DNA from: Eubacteriales bacterium mix99
GTDB taxonomy: Bacteria; Bacillota; Clostridia; Caldicoprobacterales; DTU083
Direction: 5' to 3'
NCBI GenBank assembly: GCA_038396605.1
Contig: CP121690.1
Span: 714,500 to 778,499 of the forward strand
Length of the DNA: 64,000 nucleotides
Shown here: positions 9,069 to 16,634 of the stretch, in pieces
Position numbering within the stretch: position 1 is the first letter of the stretch
Layout of the letters: each line of letters starts with the position of its first letter
Program-made: the position numbers and the translations under genes
Notes under the pieces: generated by a model
Told to the model about the DNA's origin: nothing
The model's database searches: none
The model's input: the letters and a program-made list of their open reading frames with translations, nothing else

Positions 9069-9232
9069 ATATATACGCCTCCTGATTGCCGATGTCCATA
9101 CAGCTTAAAACTGCTCTGCGCTTTACCCGTTGTCCATGTTCAATCAAGCAATCATGCAGGCGGAGTGCCGTCAGTCTTTGCGATATGTGAACCCCATCGA
9201 ACCATCCGGCATTCCGTCTGTTGGTTCAATTG

Positions 9233-10906
9233 TTATTTTCCCATATAAGCATCCCTGAGCTCGATCGAAGGGCCGCCTGCTCCGTTTATATAGACGCCCT
9301 TCAGATTCTTGTTCAATACTATATTCTGATAACCGAATGTTATCGGTGATATTCCGCATTTATCAACGGTGAGTATCTTCTCCGCTTTTGCAAAGTTCTC
9401 CCCGCGTCTGGCCATATCCGATTCAGTCTTGCAGGCGTTTACAAGCTGATCATATGTCTCATCCGTGAAGAACGCCGGATTGTTTCCATCACCGGTGGTA
9501 TAGCACTGGAAGAACGTCATCGGATCATTGTAATCCGCACCCCATCCGGTCTGGCAGATCTGATAAAGTCCCTTTGAAACCTGATTGTTGAAAGAAGAGT
9601 TATCCGATGCTGTTTCGATCTTCACCTTTACGCCCAGCTTTGACTGCCACTGGTTCTGATAATATTCGGCGATCACCTTGGTGTCATTGTCAGGGTTGCT
9701 TTGCAGGAATGTGACTTCAAGAGTCTGTCCCGCCTTGCCGATCTCCTTCAGGCCCTCCTCAAGAAGCATCTTCGGATCCTGGCTGAGCAGTTCTGACATC
9801 GGTTCGTCGTATAGTTTGCGAAATTCGTCCGTACCGATTGACAGCCCGTAAGGAATGAGTCCGCCGGCCGCCTTGCCCTTCTTCACTACTTTTTTTACAT
9901 AGGCATCCCTGTCAAACGCAATCGCAAATGCCTTGCGAATCTTCTCGTTTGTAAATACTCCCCCGGGATCACTGTTGTTGAAACAGATGTATGAGTTACT
10001 CGCCTGCGGTTCGGAAATGAACTGTATATCTCCCGAGTCGATCCTGCTCTGCAGGCTGGTTACATACTCTTCACGAACATTGCTCAGAATATCAATCTTT
10101 CCGGTATCAAAAAGCTGCTGCCTTGTGTTTTCATCCTGTGCCAGAGGCATATCTATCCCGTCAAGTTTGATGTGGTCAGCATCCCAGTAATTCGGGTTCT
10201 TCTTCAGGATGACCTGCGTGCCCCTTGTCCAATCGCTTACATAATACGGACCGGACTGGGCGAGTTCTTTAGCCGTAGCCCCGTATGAGGAGTTTGCGCC
10301 TCCTTTTGTCCTGCTCTCCGGAACCGGAGTTATATTGGAAAAGGTAAGAAGCTGTGGGAAATATGGCAGAGGTTCCGTCAATGTGATCTTCAATGTCTTT
10401 TCATCAACGGCCTCCGCTCCTACATCCTCTTTGCTTCCCTTCCCTGTATTGAAATCTTCTCCGCCTTTGATGCAGTAGAATATTCCTGCATTATGACAGT
10501 TCACTTCCGGATCGAATACACGGCGAATTGAATTTACATAATCCTGTGCCTGAACCTCCGTTCCATCGGAGTATTTGTTGGAGCGAAGGTGGAACGTCCA
10601 TACCAGTCCGTCGCCCGACGGTTCATAGCTTTCTGCCCCTGCAGGAGACAGTTTCCCGTCAATAAGGCGAACCAACGTTTCCTGTGTCTCCAACACAATC
10701 TGGTTCTTCTGGGTGTCGTCTGCGCGTCCCGGATCAAGTGTATCAGGATCGGAAGTCATGACCATGCTGATCCTGGCACCTCCGCCGCTGCCGGTACCGC
10801 TGTTTCCGCTGCTGCCGGTACTGCGGCTCTCTGTTGAACGATTTCCGCACGCTGACAATGATACAATCATCAGTGCCGCCAGCAATGCTGCTACAACTTT
10901 TTTCAT
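9233..10906 (-). CDS. Oligopeptide-binding lipoprotein (OppA/DppA family, SBP family 5)
   Basis: A 557-residue extracellular binding lipoprotein. The start ATG 10906 follows AAGGAGG by seven bases. A signal peptide ends in the lipobox LSAC. The family 5 signature DPDTLDPGRADD follows the low-complexity Ser/Gly linker (residues 25-40), and YSDGTEVQAQDYVNSIRR is the conserved region that opens the peptide cleft. First gene of the importer operon. The large pocket of this family accepts peptides of two to several residues; which ones cannot be told. Confidence 0.92.
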   Translation of the reverse strand: MKKVVAALLAALMIVSLSACGNRSTESRSTGSSGNSGTGSGGGARISMVMTSDPDTLDPGRADDTQKNQIVLETQETLVRLIDGKLSPAGAESYEPSGDGLVWTFHLRSNKYSDGTEVQAQDYVNSIRRVFDPEVNCHNAGIFYCIKGGEDFNTGKGSKEDVGAEAVDEKTLKITLTEPLPYFPQLLTFSNITPVPESRTKGGANSSYGATAKELAQSGPYYVSDWTRGTQVILKKNPNYWDADHIKLDGIDMPLAQDENTRQQLFDTGKIDILSNVREEYVTSLQSRIDSGDIQFISEPQASNSYICFNNSDPGGVFTNEKIRKAFAIAFDRDAYVKKVVKKGKAAGGLIPYGLSIGTDEFRKLYDEPMSELLSQDPKMLLEEGLKEIGKAGQTLEVTFLQSNPDNDTKVIAEYYQNQWQSKLGVKVKIETASDNSSFNNQVSKGLYQICQTGWGADYNDPMTFFQCYTTGDGNNPAFFTDETYDQLVNACKTESDMARRGENFAKAEKILTVDKCGISPITFGYQNIVLNKNLKGVYINGAGGPSIELRDAYMGK

Positions 10907-11032
10907 GTATGTTCCTCCTTGCAAGAGAACGAGTGAGTACATTATTATGACACAACCCGTATATTATGTAATGGAATTGCTTATCCTCCTGTGTCTGCTG
11001 CTCACCTGAATCTCCCTTACACAAAATTAAAT

Positions 11033-11149
11033 TTATAAAGATTCCTGTCCATAGTGTCTGAGATATTCGGGAGCTACTCCGAATGCATGGCAAAAAGCCT
11101 TTGCCGCTGCGAATGTTCCTTCGGCGAAGAATAGGTATCCACCGCTGTC
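11033..11149 (-). pseudogene. Possible AraC-type regulator C-terminal fragment
   Basis: A 38-codon open stretch with no start encodes a sequence with GYLFFAEGTFAAAKAF and FGVAPEYLRHYG. The spacing resembles the second helix-turn-helix of AraC-family regulators (F..AFK..FG.SP..YR). An in-frame stop closes it upstream at 11150. It lies in the leader of the importer operon. It is too short for a firm call and could be chance. Confidence 0.3.
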
Positions 11150-11183
11150 TCATGCCTATATGCCATAAATATAGCATAGCAAT

Positions 11184-11212
11184 AAGATAGCACTTTAAAG
11201 CAGAGGTGTCAA
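11184..11212 (-). promoter_or_regulatory. Promoter of the oligopeptide importer operon
   Basis: On the minus strand TTGACA (11207-11212) is followed after 17 bp by TATCTT (11184-11189). It would give a leader of roughly 270 nt before the binding-protein start. Confidence 0.6.
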
Positions 11213-11268
11213 CTGAATATTTATTACACAAATTACATAAAATGAGCCCACATAAATGAATTGGTTGA

Positions 11269-11297
11269 TTGACAAAATCAAAAAGCAAGCCTATATT
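11269..11297 (+). promoter_or_regulatory. Promoter of the island lipoprotein gene
   Basis: TTGACA (11269-11274), a 17-bp spacer and TATATT (11292-11297). A perfect 7-bp inverted repeat CTATGCA/TGCATAG (11319-11325, 11330-11336) sits just inside the transcript and could be an operator or leader hairpin. Confidence 0.65.
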
Positions 11298-11447
11298 ATA
11301 TATAGCTAGTTAGTAAAGCTATGCATCTCTGCATAGGAAAAGGAGAGGCTTTTGCAGATAACATATATGAACAGTTTGGGATTAACTGCATAGAAAGGCA
11401 GAAAAGGAAAAGGCAAATTCAAATAGGGAAAAAGTGAAGGAGAAAAC

Positions 11448-11921
11448 ATGAAGCATAATAACTATAAATTGATAGCTCTTATTATGATGTTCACCTTAGC
11501 CTTACTTGCCGGGTGTTCGCACAACAGCACTCCGGGAAAAAGCAACGAGACTTCATGGAATATAGCAGACGCTGAGCCAGTCTACGTAACAGAATGGCCA
11601 GAAAATAATTTTACTGCGCAAATTGTCAAGCCCGATAATGGTGAAATGGATTATATACGTGATTTTTCTGATGATAGCCGATATGAGATTGTGCTAAAAA
11701 ATATCTCGGCGGATGAGTCTGCTGCATATATAGAAGAATTAAAAAGTCAGGGCTATTCCAAGATAGCTTCCGAAGAAAATAATGTTTCTGTCGGAACAAT
11801 GCTGCAAAAGGATAATGCTACGTTAAGTATTGCTTACTCGGGTACTGTTTTTAATATCTTAATAGCAGTAGACAGCAAATCTACTCCCGTGGACACACAG
11901 ACAATTGTGCCTATCTTCTGA
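11448..11921 (+). CDS. Small extracytoplasmic lipoprotein of unknown function
   Basis: 157 residues. A signal peptide ends with LLAGC, so the mature protein is probably lipid-anchored. The rest is a single small acidic domain with the stretch YEIVLKNISADESAAYIEELKSQG in two parts (helix with an SxxSA-type start), reminiscent of secreted DUF6591-like proteins; I do not recognise it with confidence. GAAGGAGAAAAC precedes the ATG. The gene stands alone in AT-rich DNA with its own promoter and a long hairpin that includes its stop codon. Confidence 0.75.
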   Translation: MKHNNYKLIALIMMFTLALLAGCSHNSTPGKSNETSWNIADAEPVYVTEWPENNFTAQIVKPDNGEMDYIRDFSDDSRYEIVLKNISADESAAYIEELKSQGYSKIASEENNVSVGTMLQKDNATLSIAYSGTVFNILIAVDSKSTPVDTQTIVPIF

Positions 11922-11935
11922 AGATAGGCACAATT
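11903..11935 (+). terminator. 15-bp perfect stem-loop spanning the lipoprotein stop codon
   Basis: AATTGTGCCTATCTT (11903-11917) pairs perfectly with 11921-11935 around a 3-nt loop. The TGA stop begins in the loop. There is no U-tract on either strand, so it may act as a 3'-end stabiliser as well as, or instead of, a terminator. Confidence 0.6.
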
Positions 11936-12156
11936 TAACCGAATATACCAGTGTCGCAAAAGCGGCGTTGGCTTGAAACCAGCTCGCTTTTACCGTTTTT
12001 TTGGTTTTGCCATGCCATATATCGACCCGGGAGTGATTTTGGGAGACCCCAAAGGGTATAGTGAAAAGAGTCAAGCGCAGATACATCTGCATCATTCGCC
12101 TTGTCCGAAAACCACTTGACACCTGTTTTCAAAACCTTTGATTTGTATTCAAACAT
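11935..12156 (-). pseudogene. Truncated DUF4177-like small protein gene
   Basis: ATG 12156 lies seven bases after a full AGGAGGG site and is followed by about 29 codons (MFEYKSKVLKTGVKWF...) that look like the N-terminus of DUF4177-type small proteins. The family pattern then stops at about 12070 and the remaining codons to 11935 give no recognisable sequence. I read this as a gene broken by a frameshift or insertion. The promoter and ribosome site are intact, so a short hybrid peptide might still be made. Confidence 0.4.
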
Positions 12157-12186
12157 TGACAATCCCTCCTGCTATTTGTGCTGCTT

Positions 12187-12216
12187 ATTATAGTACCCTT
12201 GGGATCATACAATCAA
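12187..12216 (-). promoter_or_regulatory. Promoter of the DUF4177-like remnant
   Basis: TTGATT (12211-12216 on the minus strand), an 18-bp spacer and a consensus TATAAT (12187-12192), about 30 bp before the AGGAGGG site. Confidence 0.5.
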
Positions 12217-12260
12217 TCAAAATTAGCGGAAAAGACAACAAAATAAATATCAGAAAACAC

Positions 12261-12291
12261 TTGACTGCCCCCTTATGGGCTGGCTTAAAAT
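12261..12291 (+). promoter_or_regulatory. MerR-type promoter with 19-bp spacer and internal dyad
   Basis: TTGACT (12261-12266) and TAAAAT (12286-12291) are 19 bp apart instead of 17. The spacer contains the near-dyad GCCCCCTTATGGGCTGGC. This overlong spacing with a central dyad is the hallmark of promoters that MerR-family activators twist into register, so the downstream MerR gene is probably autoregulated. Confidence 0.7.
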
Positions 12292-12331
12292 GATTATAGG
12301 AGCAATTAGAATTGTATTGGGAGGAAAGATT

Positions 12332-13228
12332 ATGCTGATAAAAGAAGTTTGCGAGAAGTGCAAGCTGACCAAAAAAGCGATAGATTATTACGAGTCTAAA
12401 AATCTGATACATCCGCAGATACTCGAAAACGGATACAGGGAATTCAGCGATGCCGATATATCTGCGCTGAAAGAAATATCAGTGCTTAGAAAATGCGGCA
12501 TCAGCATTGCTGACATTGCAGAGATACTAACCAGCTCAAATAAACCGGCAGCTTTAGCCAAGTGCAAATATATCACAGATTTACGGATGCAGCGTATGAA
12601 TGATATACAAAAGTGTATGGACAGGCTGGTTGCAGATTACGATGTCAATCGGGAATTCGATTATCTGCAGACACACGATGAGGACTTATACACCATAAAA
12701 GAGAAATTGGTTTTTGCTTTCCCCGGAAACTATGGCCTTTATGTATCTATGCATTTTGGCAGATTCCTGAACGGGACAATTGAAACCGAGGAACAACGAA
12801 AAGCATATGATGCAATCGTGCGATATCTTGATCATGTAAATCTATACTTACCTGCGGAACTTTCTGAGTTTCTGGAAGCCTTCTTCACTGTGAGTACAAA
12901 AAGTGATGCGGTAAAAATTGAAGAAGAAACAAATGGCAGAATGCTTGAGATGCTGACTGATACCGAGGGATACCTGGAGCGCAATCATGAGCAAATAGAA
13001 GAATACCTTGAATATAAATGTTCAAATGAGTATAAAAACTCTGAGGCTGCTAAAATTCAAAAGTCTATGCTGGATTTTCAAAAGGAAAGCGGCTATCAGG
13101 AAGTTTTAATAGCTAACATGAAAATACTTAGCCCCGCTTATGCCGGGTACCATAAAAAGGTTGAAGCCGCAAATGAAATCATGCTGAAAAAGTTTCCGAA
13201 AGCAAAGAATATGTATGAAACAAATTAA
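12332..13228 (+). CDS. MerR-family transcriptional regulator with long C-terminal domain
   Basis: 298 residues. The N-terminal winged helix-turn-helix begins LIKEVCEKCKLTKKAIDYYE and continues to the FSDADISALKEI segment, both typical of MerR proteins; a dimerisation helix follows (about residues 80-115). The C-terminal 180 residues are helical and charged, and I do not recognise a ligand domain in them. ATG 12332 is preceded by GGAGGAAAG; the longer reading frame from 12275 would run through the promoter and is rejected. Targets besides its own promoter are not evident. Confidence 0.85.
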   Translation: MLIKEVCEKCKLTKKAIDYYESKNLIHPQILENGYREFSDADISALKEISVLRKCGISIADIAEILTSSNKPAALAKCKYITDLRMQRMNDIQKCMDRLVADYDVNREFDYLQTHDEDLYTIKEKLVFAFPGNYGLYVSMHFGRFLNGTIETEEQRKAYDAIVRYLDHVNLYLPAELSEFLEAFFTVSTKSDAVKIEEETNGRMLEMLTDTEGYLERNHEQIEEYLEYKCSNEYKNSEAAKIQKSMLDFQKESGYQEVLIANMKILSPAYAGYHKKVEAANEIMLKKFPKAKNMYETN

Positions 13229-13520
13229 GACACGTTAATCCGACATTTGTTCGATGTAATATTTGATTTATATCTGCAAATATTTTTGCTATACTCCTTG
13301 CCGGATAGCGTTAAGCTCCTCTGATCCCGCTTGATGTGGCCCACTTTCTTTTGTTACGGGGAGGACTTTTCGCAGCGGTTCTGGCTGCGAAATCATCCAT
13401 CCAAAAAGGGGCGTAAGGGCAGTAAGTTGGGCGACTTTGTAGAAGAATTCTTGCATTTCGACACCATTAAAAAAAATGAGCGAGCAGCGATTTATCAATA
13501 CATACTGCCGTTGTTCTAAT
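13229..13520. other. Convergent intergenic region with one hairpin, no gene recognised
   Basis: Between the MerR gene and the MATE gene. A perfect stem TTTCGCAGC/GCTGCGAAA (13368-13376, 13384-13392) could end either transcript. Two overlapping open frames (minus 13289-13498, plus 13331-13519) have no ribosome site and no recognisable product. Confidence 0.4.
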
Positions 13521-14801
13521 TCATTGTTTTCTTAAAAGGAGTATCGCTGTAAAGAGCATAATTATCTGAACCACCGTTAAGGTAATCCATACCCCGTTAA
13601 GTTTTAAGAACATGGGTAAGATAAATACGCAAATAGGTAAAACAATAAGCGCCTCACCATATACCATAATAGAAGCCCTTCGTGCTTTTTTGATTGCATA
13701 AAAGTAGGCCGAGGACGACCTTGAAAATGCATAAAATGGCAAGGATAAAGCACAAAGCGGAAAGGCAAAGAGCAGAACCCCGGTTGTTTCCGCAGAAACG
13801 TTAAACCATGTCGGAATTACATTGCGAAGCGCAGTGATTCCAATTGTTATAACAATGCCTGTAGTAATGGAAGTATAGTACGTCCGCCTTTTTAATTGCT
13901 TAACCGAATGAGCGTCGGCAGCACCGTGATAGAAGCTGATTAACGGTTGGCTTCCATCACAAACTCCTTGCAGGAGAAGTTGACCAACACTCAACATATA
14001 GGAAACTACAGCATATGCCGCAAGTGCTACGGTTCCACCATAGGCTAAAGCCCGCCAATTTATCATAGCTATGGTGAGAGCGGGGAGAAAAGACAGGGCA
14101 AACGGAGATACGGCTATTTTGAGAATGTTCTGTACCGTTTTTCGTTTCAAATAATAGTTTGAAATTGGTACACGGTTTTCTTTTCTGAACAATATAAAAA
14201 GTGATGGAACCAATGCTATGAATTGGCCGATTAAAGTGGCTAAAGCTGCCCCTGTAACGCCATATCCCAAAACCAGAACGAATACGCCGCTTAGAACCGT
14301 ATCCATCACAAAATTTGTCATCATCAAAGCCATTGCTATCCACGCTTTATTTTGATTACGCAAAAGAGGGGTTACTCCTGCGCCAAGAACTTGCAGAACA
14401 CTACCCATACCCAATACCCGGACATATCCATAGGCAAGTTCCAAAACCTGCCCTTCCGCTCCCAAGAACCGAAGAATGGGTTTTGCGCAAATCCGTATGA
14501 AAATCGTAAGAACCGCTGAGGCAATCAGCATCAGCGTGAATGTATTTCCCAGTGCTTTGTCTGCTTCGCTTTTTTCTTCAGCGCCCATGTGGTTGGACAT
14601 ATTCACAGCACCGCCCATGCCGATCCCTGTTCCAACAGCTAAAATAATTGCGGCAAGAGGCCAAGCAATACTGATACTGGCAATCCCGGCGTCCCCCACG
14701 GCCCGGCCGACAAATAAGCCGTCAATGCTCGTGTAAATGCCTGTAACCAAAGATGCTATCATCGATGGAATTACATACTTTAGAAAATTTTTCTTCATCA
14801 T
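13521..14801 (-). CDS. MATE-family multidrug/toxin efflux protein
   Basis: 426 residues, about twelve membrane helices in two homologous halves: the first begins FLKYVIPSMIASLVTGIYTS with IDGLFVGRAVGD, the second near residue 235 with SPFALSFLPALTIAMINW. This is the MATE pattern (cation-coupled export of drugs or metabolites). ATG 14801 is seven bases after GGAGGGG; the codon at 14816 is poorly placed. It is divergent from the broken MerR gene and has a MerR-type promoter. Base composition is AT-richer than the ATP synthase region. Confidence 0.9.
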   Translation of the reverse strand: MMKKNFLKYVIPSMIASLVTGIYTSIDGLFVGRAVGDAGIASISIAWPLAAIILAVGTGIGMGGAVNMSNHMGAEEKSEADKALGNTFTLMLIASAVLTIFIRICAKPILRFLGAEGQVLELAYGYVRVLGMGSVLQVLGAGVTPLLRNQNKAWIAMALMMTNFVMDTVLSGVFVLVLGYGVTGAALATLIGQFIALVPSLFILFRKENRVPISNYYLKRKTVQNILKIAVSPFALSFLPALTIAMINWRALAYGGTVALAAYAVVSYMLSVGQLLLQGVCDGSQPLISFYHGAADAHSVKQLKRRTYYTSITTGIVITIGITALRNVIPTWFNVSAETTGVLLFAFPLCALSLPFYAFSRSSSAYFYAIKKARRASIMVYGEALIVLPICVFILPMFLKLNGVWITLTVVQIIMLFTAILLLRKQ

Positions 14802-14837
14802 GTAGTACCCCTCCAAATTTGTACCTTATGATAAATC

Positions 14838-14868
14838 ATTATAAACGTTAAAGCCGCTTGAATGTCAA
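14838..14868 (-). promoter_or_regulatory. MerR-type 19-bp-spacer promoter of the MATE pump
   Basis: On the minus strand TTGACA (14863-14868) and TATAAT (14838-14843) are both perfect hexamers but 19 bp apart. The spacer holds the small palindrome AAGCGGCTT. This is the arrangement expected for activation by the divergently encoded MerR protein. Confidence 0.8.
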
Positions 14869-14886
14869 TCCGACTTGTAGTAGAAT
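14858..14886 (+). promoter_or_regulatory. Divergent promoter of the MerR gene
   Basis: TTGAAT (14858-14863), 17-bp spacer, TAGAAT (14881-14886). Its -35 overlaps the -35 of the MATE promoter, so one bound MerR dimer could influence both directions. Confidence 0.55.
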
Positions 14887-14905
14887 AAATGTGAGGTGGT
14901 GAAGA

Positions 14906-15661
14906 ATGAGAGAGCGGTATAATATTGGGGAAATTTCAGAGATATTTCAGATTCCAAAACCTACACTTCGATATTGGGAATCTGAAAACTTAATCCAATT
15001 GAATCGAAACGAAGAAAACGATTACAGGGAATATACTTTGAAGCAAATGATGGAAATCGGTGATATTTCCTTATATAGGCAGCTTAATGTCCCAGTAGCG
15101 AAATTAAAAAACATGCATCAATTGGGTATTCATGATTTGGACAGTACACTGGATGCTACATTGACAGAAGTTGATAATAGAATTTCACAACTATCAGATA
15201 TTAAAGAGCGCTTACTCTCCAGAAAGGAGAAAATTCAACAGCTTTCACAGTTGTAAGAGCAGTTGTTTACAAAATGCGAACCGGATGTCGAAAAGATCGT
15301 ATTTTATGAAATGGATGATAAAAATATGTTGCACATATATCTTCAAGAGCCTTACAGCTATGCGATTGTTATTCCATTTGGAATGAATGAAAACAATTTT
15401 AATCCACTGAATGGATTAGCTGTTCCTGCAACTAACGAAGCGAATCCAGTCATTTGGGAAAAAGATAATGAGAATAAAACGTATATAAAATGTCTGCTTA
15501 AAATTTCCCGTGATGATCCCCGGCAGAATAACTTTCAAGAAATTATGGAAAAATTGGCCGAACAAGGATATAAAACCGGAACTGCGATAGCCAGATACCT
15601 TGTTACTGCAAAAGAAACTCTTAGCTATGATTTTTATAAGGCTTGGATTGAGATTTTATAG
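14906..15661 (+). pseudogene. MerR-family regulator with GyrI-like effector domain, split by one in-frame stop
   Basis: Residues 1-116 carry the MerR winged helix (YNIGEISEIFQIPKPTLRYW) and the start of the coiled coil, ending QQLSQL at a TAA (15254-15256). The very same frame continues for 135 codons, with no frameshift, through DVEKIVFYEMDDKN and the BmrR/GyrI-like effector-binding domain to 15661. Restoring one sense codon gives a normal regulator of about 251 residues. The N-terminal piece still has DNA-binding and part of the dimer helix. The gene faces the MATE pump it presumably regulates. Sequencing error is the alternative. Confidence 0.85.
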
Positions 15662-15783
15662 TATCTATGCTCACTAACCCATAGCGCCCACTTCGGGCCA
15701 ACATCGAGGTGTTGACAAAGTCCCCAAAGGGAGTGAAAAAATGGTATAATAGGGAGGAAAGTAACGGTAGGAAGTGTTTCAGG

Positions 15784-16003
15784 ATGCTGACAGAACGAGC
15801 CGGAGTACAAATCAAAATGCACTGCATCACAATAGAAGATCTGGTGCCGGAGGGACACTTCCTGTGAAAGCTGGAAGCAGCCGTGGATTTCAGCTTTATC
15901 TACGATGAGGTGCGGGGGCTGTACTGTCCGGACAAGGGTTGGGAGACGGGAAGGTCATTCTGACCGATTCCACCCATGTAAAGGCGAGTGCGTCATTCAA
16001 AGG
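15784..16003 (+). mobile_element. IS1182-like transposase remnant
   Basis: An ATG-led stretch gives ITIEDLVPEGHFL, a stop, then KLEAAVDFSFIYDEVRGLYC, which matches the start of IS1182-family transposases (SIDDLVP..HLLRKI...DFSFIYD.V...YC). After a jump in frame it gives VILTDSTHVKASAS, the DSTH motif normally more than 100 residues further on. The middle and the end of the gene are therefore deleted, and the start carries a nonsense codon. No terminal repeats were found. Confidence 0.7.
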
Positions 16004-16017
16004 GCACCCCAAAAGAT

Positions 16018-16053
16018 AAAGGAAAACCCGCGTAAACCCTTGATTTACGCAGG
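16018..16053 (-). terminator. Intrinsic terminator of tRNA-Ser
   Basis: On the minus strand CCTGCGTAAA pairs with TTTACGCGGG around TCAAGGG, followed by TTTTCCTTT. It begins about 9 nt after the CCA end of the tRNA. Confidence 0.75.
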
Positions 16054-16061
16054 ATTGTTGT

Positions 16062-16150
16062 TGGCGGAAGCGGTGGGATTCGAACCCACGAGCCCGTGAG
16101 GACTACCTGATTTCGAGTCAGGCCCGTTATGACCACTTCGATACGCTTCC
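16062..16150 (-). tRNA. tRNA-Ser (anticodon CGA)
   Basis: 89 nt including an encoded CCA. The acceptor stem is GGAAGCG/CGCTTCC, the anticodon stem-loop is CCTGA-CTCGAAA-TCAGG giving CGA (reads UCG codons), a long variable arm marks a class II tRNA, and the T loop GGTTCGAATCC is intact. Confidence 0.95.
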
Positions 16151-16185
16151 ATTTAATAATTATTCAGTTTTTGGAGCAAGTAACA

Positions 16186-16228
16186 TGATTTCGAGTCAGC
16201 CCCGTTATGACCACTTCGATACCTCTCC
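16186..16228 (-). pseudogene. 5'-half remnant of a second tRNA-Ser
   Basis: Starting at 16228 the minus strand reads GGAGAGG and then TATCGAAGTGGTCATAACGG and the CTGACTCGAAATCA of the anticodon arm, nearly identical to the intact tRNA 36 bp downstream. It then diverges, with no variable arm, T arm or matching acceptor strand. It appears to be a truncated tandem copy. Confidence 0.75.
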
Positions 16229-16411
16229 CTATGCCACGTAATTATTCTACCACAGTCCCCGCCCAATCTCAACAAAAAAATGCCGAACACAATTTTACAT
16301 ATTGGCGGGTATCCGATCTTTCTAAAAATTATTAAAAACGGATATTTACTCCATGTTTTCAAAAATATATATTCTGAGTATTGCCTTTAATCTAAATTTT
16401 CTAAATATTCC

Positions 16412-16440
16412 TTGAAATGATCTGACTTTTATGGTAATAT
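16412..16440 (+). promoter_or_regulatory. Probable promoter of the ATP synthase operon
   Basis: TTGAAA (16412-16417), 17-bp spacer, TAATAT (16435-16440). It leaves a leader of about 190 nt before the first gene. Confidence 0.55.
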
Positions 16441-16543
16441 AAATAATGTAATTGAAGCATACACATTGTGTTTTGAATGTCCCTTTGCGTTGAACACGGA
16501 ACAGTACATGTATATCGTAACGTCCTTTGCTGAATGGGGTGAG

Positions 16544-16576
16544 ACGATCGGGACTATCGTTTGCATCCCGCTTTTT
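16544..16576 (+). promoter_or_regulatory. Overlapping alternative hairpins in the atp leader
   Basis: CGGGA (16549-16553) can pair with TCCCG (16566-16570), followed by CTTTTT, like a weak intrinsic terminator. ACGAT (16544-16548) can instead pair with ATCGT (16556-16560), which would compete with it. Stems are only 5 bp, so the attenuator idea is tentative. Confidence 0.35.
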
Positions 16577-16615
16577 GTGTGAGCATTTAAACTGTTGTGT
16601 GAGCATCTTAACTGT
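16576..16615 (+). repeat. 20-bp tandem duplication before the first atp gene
   Basis: TGTGTGAGCATTTAAACTGT is followed immediately by TGTGTGAGCATCTTAACTGT (18 of 20 identical). The second copy ends 4 bp before the AAAGGGG ribosome site. Confidence 0.8.
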
Positions 16616-16634
16616 AGGGAAAGGGGTCAAATTT

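Noticed and set aside
10743-11288. Minus-strand 181-codon frame overlapping the start of the peptide-binding lipoprotein
   Set aside because: It overlaps the well-supported lipoprotein start in another frame and encodes no recognisable domain.
13289-13519. Overlapping open frames on both strands between MerR and MATE genes
   Set aside because: No ribosome sites, no family resemblance, and a hairpin through the middle; left as intergenic.
15905-16099. 64-codon plus-strand frame across the IS1182-like remnant and tRNA-Ser
   Set aside because: It runs into the tRNA on the opposite strand; the real content is a decayed transposase in a different frame.
16153-16362. 69-codon minus-strand frame over the tRNA-Ser ghost
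   Set aside because: Explained by the tRNA remnant; no start signal.
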